Below are positions 1-8,079 of a stretch of 16,702 nucleotides of DNA, in pieces; position 1 is the first letter of the stretch; every line of letters starts with the position of its first letter. The DNA is taken from assembly GCA_947464365.1 (NCBI GenBank), contig CANHWS010000040.1, forward strand, positions 1 to 16,702, in the 5' to 3' direction. Made by a program: the position numbers and the translations under genes. The DNA is from Cytophagaceae bacterium (lineage in GTDB: Bacteria; Bacteroidota; Bacteroidia; Cytophagales; Flexibacteraceae). The notes beneath the pieces are model-generated. The model did not search any database, had not been told where the DNA came from, and worked only from the letters and a program-made list of their open reading frames with translations.

Positions 1-181
1 CCTTGTCACCCACGGATGTATGCCGCCTAACCCGAATACCGACGTTGCTCAGCTCCACGCCCATCCACTGGGCATTGGTGTTGACAATCTGACCGAACAA
101 AATCTCATCCCCAATCGTGATGAGCTCGGCATATACATTAGGGTCTAGGGTGCTATCAGCGGCTGTTTGTTGGCTACTCAT
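1..181 (-). CDS. cinA: CinA family protein, N-terminal fragment (gene continues beyond the left edge)
   Basis: Reading the minus strand from an ATG at 181 gives 60 codons that stay open to the window edge. After about 17 extra residues (MSSQQTAADSTLDPNVY) the protein shows AELITIGDEILFGQIVNTNA, then a GIRVRRHTSVGDK segment. This is the start of the CinA N-terminal MoCF-biosynthesis/molybdopterin-binding-like domain (family pattern AEIITIGDELLxGxxxNTN ... VGDN). CinA proteins act in pyridine-nucleotide recycling; many carry a C-terminal nicotinamide-nucleotide amidase domain, and the N-terminal domain is linked to ADP-ribose pyrophosphatase activity. Whether the amidase half exists here cannot be seen. 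The N-terminal tail is longer than usual, but no in-frame ATG lies closer to the domain. The gene lies 89 bp downstream of the minus-strand membrane-protein gene, and no promoter match was seen in the gap, so co-transcription is plausible. Confidence 0.9.
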   Translation of the reverse strand, partial: MSSQQTAADSTLDPNVYAELITIGDEILFGQIVNTNAQWMGVELSNVGIRVRRHTSVGDK

Positions 182-270
182 ATAAGGTTGGCGGTCGCGA
201 CTTTTGGGTTTGGGGGTAATACTTTGTTAGTTTTTTATGATTTGATGAGGTCGGATCCTGCTGCTCACAA

Positions 271-1818
271 CTAGTACTGATCAGGCGGTAGACGTTTGGC
301 CAATATCATTCCCTGAGCCCAATTGTAACCTGTATCCTTGATGATCATGCTGTCAGCGGCAGTAAGCCTATCCTTTTCACTTATCATTCGCACTATCCTT
401 AACGCATCCGACTTGTCGGACTGCCAAGGCAATAGGTAGTAGGCTAGCCCACTTTTATAGGCCTTTTGTTCCGCAAACTGTTTCAATGGCGACAAGGCTG
501 GTATTTCCTTAGGCTGGCTAATCAACCAAGACGAAACACCAAAAACCAAGCCATACATCATTGGTTGGCCCAAAACCAACAGTCCCCAGGTCCAGACCCT
601 CAAATTCAAAATAGACAGACTACCAGTTGTTAGGGCCGGTCCTGCACCACCGACCACAGTGCTGGGCCATGGGAGACGCGACAGCAGATGGGCCAATAAA
701 ATAAAGACCGTTATATAGGCAGGTCCGTAGAATGGCTGGACTTGCAGATTCCCAAAACGGCAAACATAGGCCAAGTGCAGGGCCAAGGAGCTACCAAGTA
801 ACAAAAGTAGCCCGTCAGCCAGTACCAACCTTTGTGATACGGCAGATCGAACATACCTGTTCGTCAGGCTGAAAACAGTAACGACAATTGCTAAGCCTGC
901 AAGGCCAAAATTATAGGCAAACAGGCCTGCACCAACTAATATACCCTTCAGCAGACCTAAGGGATCTGCAATAAGGATCGTTTCTTGATGCATCCGGTCG
1001 AACAAAACATCCAATAAGGCCTCCGAAATAGGCAACGAAAGCCGCCACATCGGGAGCAAAACTAACGGACTAGCAACTAAGATCATTATGCTAAATCCAC
1101 CTACTAAAGCCACCATACCAGAGCCCAATCCGATGCCTGATTTTCGGCCTCGTATCCAGATGCTGAGCAAAATGGTCGGTATCAGCAACAGGTGGCCAAT
1201 ATGGACCATCAAAGTTATGCCCGTCCAAATAACCGCTACCAAGATCCGACGCCATGGCCATTGGCCGTGTTTAGGTTGGCTATCCAGCATCCAAAACAAA
1301 AGCCTCCATTGGACCACCAAACAAAACCAATAGAGCGTGTACACCTCGGGGATCTCGGCATGGCGCCAGAACGTAAAACTAAGTCCCATAACCAACATCA
1401 ACCCGACCCTGATCTTGAGCCCGAGTTGCCTCTGGTGATAGATGCCGTCCAACTGCCAAAGGGTCAGAAGCGCAAATACAGCACTAAAAAACCATAACGA
1501 TGTCGGCAACCCGAAAGGCAATACCCTGACACCTATATATAGGAGTAGTTGATAAAGTAGATGGCTTGTAGCATTGGTACTGAGATCTAGCACGGGATCA
1601 GTAGCTGCAAGGGCAAACCCAAGTCCATCTCCGAAAGGAATATGCAAACCACGACCAAACCAATAGATAATACCCAGAACCAAAAGGGCAACTCTGATAG
1701 GCCATTTTGGGACGGAAGCATGGCCAATATGGGTGGCTGTGTGGGTCATCAAGGCAAATATCATCCAAAACAGAAAGATCGACACAACAAACAACCCAAG
1801 ACCATGCAGACGATGCAA
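271..1818 (-). CDS. Short DUF2723/GT-C-like polytopic membrane protein
   Basis: A 515-residue, very hydrophobic protein with about ten or more predicted membrane segments. Its N-terminal third matches the layout of the DUF2723 (protein O-mannosyltransferase-like, GT-C fold) family: a membrane helix at about 43-56, an extracytoplasmic loop with an acidic residue in PFGDG (D64), a loop at 80-90 (STNATSHLLYQ) where the family usually has a His/Pro-rich motif, a PFG turn at 101-103, and FWRHAEIPEVYTLYWF at 150-165, resembling the family's FWxxxxExEVYxL motif. Such proteins are thought to transfer sugars from lipid-linked donors outside the inner membrane; the acceptor is unknown. It lacks the long TPR-like tail of typical Bacteroidota DUF2723 proteins. 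The open frame starts with TTG at 1818, with an in-frame stop just upstream. ATGs at 1764 and 1749 are plausible, and 1749 suits a GT-C topology (short inside tail, then helix) better. Membrane nature is certain; the family assignment is moderately certain. Confidence 0.72.
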   Translation of the reverse strand: MHRLHGLGLFVVSIFLFWMIFALMTHTATHIGHASVPKWPIRVALLVLGIIYWFGRGLHIPFGDGLGFALAATDPVLDLSTNATSHLLYQLLLYIGVRVLPFGLPTSLWFFSAVFALLTLWQLDGIYHQRQLGLKIRVGLMLVMGLSFTFWRHAEIPEVYTLYWFCLVVQWRLLFWMLDSQPKHGQWPWRRILVAVIWTGITLMVHIGHLLLIPTILLSIWIRGRKSGIGLGSGMVALVGGFSIMILVASPLVLLPMWRLSLPISEALLDVLFDRMHQETILIADPLGLLKGILVGAGLFAYNFGLAGLAIVVTVFSLTNRYVRSAVSQRLVLADGLLLLLGSSLALHLAYVCRFGNLQVQPFYGPAYITVFILLAHLLSRLPWPSTVVGGAGPALTTGSLSILNLRVWTWGLLVLGQPMMYGLVFGVSSWLISQPKEIPALSPLKQFAEQKAYKSGLAYYLLPWQSDKSDALRIVRMISEKDRLTAADSMIIKDTGYNWAQGMILAKRLPPDQY

Positions 1819-1907
1819 CCCCTAGCTGGATTATGATGCCAATCTAGATATAGCTGCTGTTTGGTAAATTGTTGCCGATATTGCAGGCCTAACCACTACT
1901 AAGGCCA

Positions 1908-1938
1908 TTGGAGCCCTCCTGAATAGGATTTAGGTTTA
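1908..1938 (+). promoter_or_regulatory. Possible Bacteroidota-type promoter for the lipid kinase gene
   Basis: TTG at 1908-1910, then 20 nt, then TAGGTTTA at 1931-1938. This is one mismatch (final A for G) from the Bacteroidota -7 element TAnnTTTG at a normal distance from a -33 TTG. Transcription would start near 1942-1945, which would leave the ATG at 1946 almost leaderless and would favour the in-frame ATG at 1979. It is a weak match in an AT-rich gap, so it is only suggestive. Confidence 0.3.
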
Positions 1939-1945
1939 GAAACCA

Positions 1946-2887
1946 ATGAGTCAAAGATTCCATCCGACCAACCTGTCAATGGCTATCCCCATCAAACGCA
2001 CACAGGGCCGCATCACCATTATCTTTAATCCTATTGCAGGTCAGCGCAAAAAGGTCAATCTACCAGCAATGGTCCGAGCTGCTAATGTTTCGGGTCTTGA
2101 GATCGAGATCGTGCCGACTGCAAGGCCCAACCATGCGACGGAGCTCGCACAGGAGGCGATGGCCAAAGGGGCAACCCTGATCATTGCGGCTGGTGGGGAC
2201 GGCACCATTAACGAAGTGGCCCAAGCCTTGATGGGTACCAATGTGGCCCTCGGGATCATCCCACTCGGATCGGGGAACGGACTGGCACGCCATCTCAGGA
2301 TTCCCCTCAACCCAACGGAGGCATTGCACCTTGCCCTCAATAGCCCCAGCACAGCTGTAGATGTGGCGTTGCTGAACGGGACCCCATATCTCTGTACTGC
2401 CGGCGTAGGATATGATGCCGAGGTAGCACAAACCTTTGCACAGATCGCCGCCAAACATGGGCGTGGTTTCCTTAACTATCTTTTGGCTGGCTGGAAAGCT
2501 TATAATCGGTTTAGACCTGAGCATTACCTTGTCACCATAGACGGACAACAGATGGAGCTAGACGCGTTCAGCATCACTGTGGCCAATGCCAGCCAATTTG
2601 GTAACGATGCCATCATTAGCCGGACAGCCAGCCTGACCGACGGCCTACTAGATGTTTGTATTATCAAACCCTTTCCTTGGCTAAAAGGTGCGGAAATGAC
2701 CTTTAGGCTATTTGGTGGTCAGCTAGAGCAAAGTCCGCTATACCATAGGGTGCGAGCAAAAGAGGTCAGTATAAAACGTACCAAGCACGGCTGGTTGCAC
2801 TTTGATGGCGAACCCCACCTGATGCCTCCTCACCTAAGTTTCAATATTCAGCCAGGTTGTATGCTGTTGGTCGGCAAACAATACTAA
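1946..2887 (+). CDS. Diacylglycerol kinase family lipid kinase (YegS/DagK/BmrU-like)
   Basis: The 313-aa product has the complete DAGK catalytic-domain signature: FNPIAG at 27-32, the nucleotide-binding GGDGTINEV at 83-91, GSGNGLAR at 108-115, DGLLDV at 232-237 and HFDGE at 285-289. The length matches soluble bacterial enzymes of the DagK/YegS/LCB5 family, which phosphorylate diacylglycerol or related lipids with ATP at the inner face of the membrane. The family does not allow the lipid substrate to be read from sequence; sphingoid bases are an alternative because some Bacteroidota make sphingolipids. The ATG at 1946 gives a 20-residue tail before the first beta strand. The ATG at 1979 (residue 12) gives a tail closer to the family norm and fits the weak promoter match better. 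It is transcribed divergently from the membrane protein at 271-1818, and the hydroxyacid dehydrogenase follows 178 bp downstream. Confidence 0.93.
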   Translation: MSQRFHPTNLSMAIPIKRTQGRITIIFNPIAGQRKKVNLPAMVRAANVSGLEIEIVPTARPNHATELAQEAMAKGATLIIAAGGDGTINEVAQALMGTNVALGIIPLGSGNGLARHLRIPLNPTEALHLALNSPSTAVDVALLNGTPYLCTAGVGYDAEVAQTFAQIAAKHGRGFLNYLLAGWKAYNRFRPEHYLVTIDGQQMELDAFSITVANASQFGNDAIISRTASLTDGLLDVCIIKPFPWLKGAEMTFRLFGGQLEQSPLYHRVRAKEVSIKRTKHGWLHFDGEPHLMPPHLSFNIQPGCMLLVGKQY

Positions 2888-3065
2888 CAAGGTTATAGGG
2901 TTGACCTCGTTGTGGTCAAAAAAACTGGACTAGCGGCAAATGGTGTACTTTAAGCGGCAATATTTTGCGCAAGACCAAAAAATACCCATATTGCCTCGTA
3001 GCCTATGCAGCACCTTGCTAACATAGCAGCGTTTCAGACAAAGTCCACCCATCCACACCGCCCCT

Positions 3066-4037
3066 GTGCTAGACAACTACTGCCTAGTTATCGATGATAT
3101 GCACCCCGACCTTAGGGGCCGGCTCGAGGCCATAGGTCTCAGCATGACATATAGGCCAGGGATCGACAAGGACGAGCTGCTCAGGCTTCTGCCACAATAT
3201 GCCATCCTGATCTGCCGCACACGCATATATATAGGTGAAGAAATATTCGCCCAATGTCCTGGGCTTCGGCTGATTGTGCGGGCTGGTGCGGGGCTTGATG
3301 ATATTGATCTAGAAGCTGCCGCACAACACCAGATAACGGTGCTGAATGCGCCAGAAGGAAATCGGGACTCCGTGGCCGAACATACAGTAGGTCTTTTACT
3401 TGCCCTCCTGAACAAAATTCCGTCAGCCAACAACCGGACCAAAGATTTTTTTTGGGAAAGAGAGCAACACCGAGGCAACGAAATCCTCGGCAAAACTGTC
3501 TCCTTATTAGGATACGGCAATATGGGGCAGTCAACCGCCCAGCGTCTTGCCGGGTTTGGCTGCCGATTATTGGCATTTGACAAGTACAAAGACCAATGGC
3601 CGACCAATGGGGCACAGCAAGCCACAATGGACGAAGTTTTTGATCAAACCGATATCCTGCTGATACACCTACCATTGACGCCCGAAACAAAAGGGATGTG
3701 CGACCTTAAGTTCTGGAAAAGGTTCCGCAAACCCATTTGGGTCCTGAATACAGGACGAGGCCCTATCATCAACCAAAGCGGGCTGCTATTGGCACTCGAG
3801 GATGGTTTGGTGCTAGGTGCCGCACTGGATGTGCTCGAAAATGAAAAGTTCGAGAGCCTAAGCCCAGCGCAAAGGGACGAAATATACCAACTTGCCCAGA
3901 GACAGAACGTGATTTTAACACCTCATGTTGCTGGCTGGACCCACGAAAGCTACAGACGGCTGAACGAGATCGTTGTTTTGCGAATAGCAAATTGGCAAAA
4001 AACACACCCAAACATTGCCTTTACCGAGGTTACATGA
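3066..4037 (+). CDS. NAD-dependent D-2-hydroxyacid dehydrogenase (SerA-like, no ACT domain)
   Basis: The 323-aa product is a two-domain D-isomer-specific 2-hydroxyacid dehydrogenase. Visible features are the substrate-domain motif VRAGAGLDDIDL at 71-82, EGNRDSVAEHTVGLLLALL at 97-115, the Rossmann glycine motif GYGNMG at 149-154, an acidic residue ending strand beta-2 (D172, favouring NAD over NADP), and the catalytic triad R231 (NTGRG), E260 (ALDVLENE) and H287 (TPHVAG). The triad is complete, so an active oxidoreductase is expected. Its length fits catalytic-only members such as phosphoglycerate or hydroxypyruvate/glyoxylate reductase types; the substrate cannot be chosen from sequence. No ACT/ASB regulatory domain is present, unlike long SerA forms. 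The start is GTG at 3066. The frame has a stop at 3024-3026 and no ATG between that stop and 3066. An ATG at 3099 would cut into the first strand of the fold. No good promoter match was seen upstream. Confidence 0.93.
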   Translation: MLDNYCLVIDDMHPDLRGRLEAIGLSMTYRPGIDKDELLRLLPQYAILICRTRIYIGEEIFAQCPGLRLIVRAGAGLDDIDLEAAAQHQITVLNAPEGNRDSVAEHTVGLLLALLNKIPSANNRTKDFFWEREQHRGNEILGKTVSLLGYGNMGQSTAQRLAGFGCRLLAFDKYKDQWPTNGAQQATMDEVFDQTDILLIHLPLTPETKGMCDLKFWKRFRKPIWVLNTGRGPIINQSGLLLALEDGLVLGAALDVLENEKFESLSPAQRDEIYQLAQRQNVILTPHVAGWTHESYRRLNEIVVLRIANWQKTHPNIAFTEVT

Positions 4038-4087
4038 GTGTTTTAGGTGCCTTATTTATCTATTTTCAAAAAAAAAGAGCGCCAGTC

Positions 4088-4117
4088 TTGTCTGGTATTA
4101 TACCAAGTCTAAATTTG
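4088..4117 (+). promoter_or_regulatory. Bacteroidota-type promoter of the receptor/secreted protein/PorV operon
   Basis: TTG at 4088-4090, then exactly 19 nt, then TAAATTTG at 4110-4117, a perfect match to the Bacteroidota -7 element TAnnTTTG. A nine-base A tract (4068-4076) lies just upstream and could act as an UP-like element. Transcription is predicted to begin at about 4121-4124, giving a leader of roughly 40 nt before the ATG at 4165. The position argues against any start codon upstream of 4165. Confidence 0.68.
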
Positions 4118-4126
4118 TACCTTGTG

Positions 4127-4145
4127 CTAAATGTTTAGCATTTAG
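4127..4145 (+). repeat. Hairpin at the predicted 5' end of the operon mRNA
   Basis: CTAAATG (4127-4133) and CATTTAG (4139-4145) form a perfect 7-bp inverted repeat around a TTTAG loop. It falls a few nucleotides downstream of the predicted transcription start and 19 nt before the start codon at 4165. Hairpins at an mRNA 5' end often protect against decay, and this one could also affect ribosome loading. The role is inferred from position only. Confidence 0.5.
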
Positions 4146-4164
4146 TTCACGTTCGGTTAACATT

Positions 4165-7100
4165 ATGAGAAACTTCTTACGACAGGTTCTTACCCTGTTC
4201 GCCCTTGTGGTTAGTACAGCAGCCCTGGCACAGAATGGTAGGATTATTGGTAAGGTCTTTGACGCCAAAACAAAGGAACCTATTCCCTTCGCAGGTGTCA
4301 AGATCTCTTCCGGAGGGGCTGAGCGCGGTGGCGCCCAGACAGACATCAATGGCGAATTCAGATCCGCCCCGCTGACCCCTGGCAACTATGATGTCAAGGT
4401 CGTGAGCACTGGCTACCAACCACAAGTCATTAGTGGCGTGTCTGTCAGCGTTGACGCAACTACCCGCATCGATATCAAAATGAGTGAAGTAGGTATCGAA
4501 AAGGAAAAGATTGTTGTCACTGCCTATAAAAAGCCTCTTGTGGACAACCCCGCTGGTGGTATCAGGAACAACATCACAGCCAAGGAGCTAGAGCGCAAGC
4601 CTACTCGGAGCATTGCTGCCATTATTGCGCAGGGTGCTAACGTGGTGTCCAGCGATGTCGGTGGTGACCTTAACGTCCGTGGTGCACGTAGTGGCGACAA
4701 TGCCTACTATGTCAACGGTATTAGGGTGCCTAATGGCTCGCTACCACCTGTCGAGGCAATCGAAGAGATCAGCACCATCGTTGGTGGCGTTCCGGCCCAA
4801 TATGGCGATGCACTCGGTGGTGTCGTTACAATCACGACCAAGTCTGCTCCTTCAAAGTTTAGGGGTAGCCTCCAACTCGAGACCAGCGCGCCGTTTGACA
4901 AATACGGATATAACCTCTTAGCTGGATCCCTATCTGGACCACTATATAAGGTAGTCGATAAAACTGACTCGTCCGAAGAAGCCAAAAACGGCAATCCACG
5001 TAAACGCTCTCTGTTTGGTTTCTACACCAACTTCCAGTACAGTGATGTTGCTGATGGTAGCCCTTCAGCTTTAGGATACTGGCGTGCAACAGATGCTACC
5101 ATCAATAGCCTACGTGCAAACCCAGTACGCAGTAACCAAGCCGGTACAGGCTATATCTCAAACGCTAACTTCCTTACTCAGGATGCGTTCCAGAAGGTAT
5201 CTGCCAATCCCAATACCTATCGTTCATCAATCCAGGGCAATGCCAATATTGATTTTCAGCCAAGCAAAAACATCTTGCTAACTGCTGGTGGCAACATCAA
5301 CTGGAGTCGTGCAAGGTTCAATGGCGAAGACAACCTCTTCAACTATCCATCTGCACCTGTCGGCTATAACTACACCTGGAACGCATTCTTGCGTTTCCGC
5401 CAAACCTTCGCACAGGATGCTAAGGGTTCATTCAAAAACTTCTTCTACCAACTCCAGGCGGATATTAACCGTACCGGAAGCTGGTCAGAGGATGTCGTAC
5501 ACGGCACCAACCAAAGCCGCTACAATTACGTAGGTGCTTTCCGCGACAGCCTTGGAGACGTTACCCTATTACCAGGTGGCAACCGCACATTCCCACGTTA
5601 TGATCCTTCTACTGGTCGTGTTGATAGCAACTTTACTCTTGCAAGCAACAGCAACACCACTGTTGTGCTCAAGAACCAGCAATTGGGCCTCATCTTCAAT
5701 GGTTCTGATATCAACCGCGATCTGAGCAACTATAACACGTTTATTTTTGGTCAACGTCCCCTCTTCCTGCAGAATGCGACAACAGCCGACATCACTAATG
5801 GCTTCTTGTTGTCACGTGGTGTCGGGATCAACGGATCTGGTGCCCTACCTTATGGCTACTCCTACCCAGGAAATACAGCTGTCGGTGGTTTCATGAGTCC
5901 TGTTGGGCAAAACCAAGCTGGTTTTGGCAAAAATATCTCAGATCAATTGGCTCTGACTTTGCAAGCTGGTGCTGACCTTGGTAACCACACCTTCCGTGTT
6001 GGTCTTGAGTTTCAGCAACGCTTTATCGCTAGCTATGGCGGCCCAGGCCAAGGTATTTGGAACCGTGCAAGGATCCTTTCCAATCGGCAGTTTGACGGCA
6101 ACACCATCATCGATACTGTATCAAGGATAAACCCGAACGATCCATCACGTCGTTTGCTTGAAGTGTTCTTCACAGACCATGTTAACCGTAACGGCAATAC
6201 AGATCGTGCTGTTGGGCAAACAGACTTTGACTACAATCTACGTCGCTCATTGGGTATGAATACCCTAGGCAACAACCGCATCAACATTGACGAGTTAAAC
6301 CCTGACCAGCTGAACCTTAAATTGTTTTCAGTATCCAACATTCTGGACCAAGCAGGTGCTCCTATCTCTAACTGGATCGGTTATGACCCGTATGGCAACT
6401 CAACAGGAGAACTATTCAATACCAAAACGGATTGGAACTCGTTCTTTACCGATACTGTCAACCGTCCGATCGTTGCTTTCCGCCCTACCTATATAGCAGG
6501 CTACATCGAAGACAAATACGAAATCCAGAACCTAACCGTTCGTCTGGGTGTCCGCTTCGAGCGTTATGATGTCAATCAACCAGTACTGAAAGACAAATAC
6601 AGCTTCACTAACCTATTACAGGTTAAGGATGTCAACTTCAGTAAATTTGGTGGCAATTATACCAAGCCAGCCAACATTGGTGACGACTACGCCATTTATG
6701 TTGACAATGATGCCTCTGGTTATGACGGCACAGAAGCATCGCAACAAGGATATCGTGTCCGTGGTTTCCGGAGTGGTGACAGGTTCTTCACTGCAAGTGG
6801 TATCGAAACCAATAACTTCAATGATGTGTCTGTCAGCGGACAACTTAACCCTTGGTACAACATCTCGAACCTAGCTAACGACCCAATTCTAGGTCCTTTA
6901 GCCCGCGAGCGTAAAGTTACCCTCGATGCATTCTCGCCATATCAGGCCAAGTGGTTGGCCCTGCCACGTATTTCCTTGACCTTCCCGATCAACGAGAACT
7001 CTAACTTCTATGCCTATTATGATCAGTTGGCCCAACGCCCACTGAACCAAGGTGGCGGATTTAACAACACCACCGCACTCAACTATTATGCTGCGGCCCT

Positions 7101-8043
7101 TCAAGGCAATGGCGTTAACCCAACATTCGGCAATGCTGGTCAATACATCAGCAACCCGAACCTACAGCCACAAACCAAGATTGACTATGCAGCTGGTTTC
7201 CAGCAAAAGCTAGCCAGCAATATGGCCTTGAAGTTTAATGCCTATTACACTGAGGTGAAAGACCTCATCCAGATCGTCCGGATTAATGGTGGTTACCCCA
7301 ACAGCTACCTCACAGATGGCAATCAGGACTTTAGTGTCATGCGCGGTACCAGCATCGAATTCGACTACCGTAACCCGGATGACGAAAAGAGCGGTCTTGA
7401 GTTTGACGCTAGTTACACACTTCAATTTGCCGAAACCTCAGCCAGTAACTTTGCAGCTGCGCAGCTGCAGAACACCTCAAACCCCAACTTGAGGACTACT
7501 GTGCCGAGTGGTGTTGACCCACGTCATGCCTTCAAACTGAACATTGACTACCGCATCGTTAAAGGTGACGGCCCGACTATTGCTGGGTTTAAGCCGTTCC
7601 AAAACATGGGTATCAATATGCAGTGGGTAGCATTGAGTGGCAACCCGTATACCAGATTCGTTCCGAACTATTTCACCAACCAGGTGACTGGTAGCATCAA
7701 TGGCTCACGCCTGCCATGGAACTTCAGAGCTGATTTCCGTATCGAGAAATTCTTTGAATTCAAGGGCAGCTCCGAAAGGGCCATCAAACATCGGATCAAT
7801 ACGTATATCTACATCACAAACCTGTTTGATATCCGTAACGTAATCGGTGTCTTCCCTAAATCAGGGACCGAGACCGACGATGGCTACCTGAACTCTGACC
7901 TAGCCCGTCAGCAAGCTGAAATCCAGCAAGGTGCTGGACTTAGTGCTGCAGCCTACAACAACTATTACAACATGCTGGTACTATCCCCAGGGCTAGTCAC
8001 CTTGCCACGTTGGGTACGTGTTGGTGTGAACTACAGTTTCTAA
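4165..8043 (+). CDS. Large TonB-dependent outer-membrane receptor with carboxypeptidase-regulatory-like N-terminal domain
   Basis: A 1292-aa outer-membrane protein. It has a signal peptide at 1-23 (LALVV-type core ending ALAQ), a carboxypeptidase-regulatory-like beta-sandwich at about 24-108 (GKVFDAKTKEPIPFAGVKI, then TDINGEF and TPGNYDVKVVSTGY), a TonB-box-like stretch KIVVTAYKKP at 115-124, a plug domain at about 130-230 (LNVRGARSGDNAYYVNGIRV at 169-188, AQYGDALGGVVTITTKS at 211-227), then a long beta-barrel ending in aromatic Phe (VRVGVNYSF). Receptors of this class move large substrates across the outer membrane using TonB/ExbBD energy. The size is SusC-like, but no SusD-type lipoprotein follows; instead it heads a unit with a secreted giant and a PorV-like barrel. 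The frame is open from 4015, but the start at 4165 is chosen because the signal peptide begins there and a promoter match lies at 4088-4117. The substrate is unknown. Confidence 0.93.
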   Translation: MRNFLRQVLTLFALVVSTAALAQNGRIIGKVFDAKTKEPIPFAGVKISSGGAERGGAQTDINGEFRSAPLTPGNYDVKVVSTGYQPQVISGVSVSVDATTRIDIKMSEVGIEKEKIVVTAYKKPLVDNPAGGIRNNITAKELERKPTRSIAAIIAQGANVVSSDVGGDLNVRGARSGDNAYYVNGIRVPNGSLPPVEAIEEISTIVGGVPAQYGDALGGVVTITTKSAPSKFRGSLQLETSAPFDKYGYNLLAGSLSGPLYKVVDKTDSSEEAKNGNPRKRSLFGFYTNFQYSDVADGSPSALGYWRATDATINSLRANPVRSNQAGTGYISNANFLTQDAFQKVSANPNTYRSSIQGNANIDFQPSKNILLTAGGNINWSRARFNGEDNLFNYPSAPVGYNYTWNAFLRFRQTFAQDAKGSFKNFFYQLQADINRTGSWSEDVVHGTNQSRYNYVGAFRDSLGDVTLLPGGNRTFPRYDPSTGRVDSNFTLASNSNTTVVLKNQQLGLIFNGSDINRDLSNYNTFIFGQRPLFLQNATTADITNGFLLSRGVGINGSGALPYGYSYPGNTAVGGFMSPVGQNQAGFGKNISDQLALTLQAGADLGNHTFRVGLEFQQRFIASYGGPGQGIWNRARILSNRQFDGNTIIDTVSRINPNDPSRRLLEVFFTDHVNRNGNTDRAVGQTDFDYNLRRSLGMNTLGNNRINIDELNPDQLNLKLFSVSNILDQAGAPISNWIGYDPYGNSTGELFNTKTDWNSFFTDTVNRPIVAFRPTYIAGYIEDKYEIQNLTVRLGVRFERYDVNQPVLKDKYSFTNLLQVKDVNFSKFGGNYTKPANIGDDYAIYVDNDASGYDGTEASQQGYRVRGFRSGDRFFTASGIETNNFNDVSVSGQLNPWYNISNLANDPILGPLARERKVTLDAFSPYQAKWLALPRISLTFPINENSNFYAYYDQLAQRPLNQGGGFNNTTALNYYAAALQGNGVNPTFGNAGQYISNPNLQPQTKIDYAAGFQQKLASNMALKFNAYYTEVKDLIQIVRINGGYPNSYLTDGNQDFSVMRGTSIEFDYRNPDDEKSGLEFDASYTLQFAETSASNFAAAQLQNTSNPNLRTTVPSGVDPRHAFKLNIDYRIVKGDGPTIAGFKPFQNMGINMQWVALSGNPYTRFVPNYFTNQVTGSINGSRLPWNFRADFRIEKFFEFKGSSERAIKHRINTYIYITNLFDIRNVIGVFPKSGTETDDGYLNSDLARQQAEIQQGAGLSAAAYNNYYNMLVLSPGLVTLPRWVRVGVNYSF

Positions 8044-8064
8044 TGATTAATCAACCCGCTAAGT

Positions 8065-8070
8065 AAGGAG
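8065..8070 (+). promoter_or_regulatory. Strong Shine-Dalgarno site before the 1477-aa secreted protein gene
   Basis: AAGGAG sits nine bases before the ATG at 8080. A canonical ribosome-binding site is notable because Bacteroidota genes usually lack one and no comparable site was seen at the other starts inspected in this window. It fixes the start of the second gene in the operon and suggests efficient translation. Confidence 0.6.
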
Positions 8071-8079
8071 CTGAAGACC

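Noticed and set aside
2041..2548. Minus-strand open frames of 137 and 162 codons opposite the lipid kinase gene
   Set aside because: They have low-complexity, unmotivated composition and overlap a gene with all family motifs intact; they are shadows.
2901..2919. TTGACC/GGTCAA hairpin 13 bp after the lipid kinase stop, as a terminator
   Set aside because: The stem is only 6 bp and is followed by a run of A, not T, on the coding strand.
2961..2968. TATTTTGC as a -7 element for the dehydrogenase gene
   Set aside because: The TTTG is shifted by one base from TAnnTTTG, and no TTG lies at the right distance upstream.
3077..3690. Two overlapping minus-strand open frames of about 170-180 codons opposite the dehydrogenase gene
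   Set aside because: They are Arg/Ser/Cys-rich translations without recognisable motifs and lie opposite a gene with a full catalytic signature; they are antisense shadows.
4015..4164. Upstream extension of the receptor frame (50 residues, overlapping the end of the dehydrogenase gene)
   Set aside because: The extension shows no homology, contains the promoter match and the 5' hairpin, and precedes a perfectly placed signal peptide starting at 4165.
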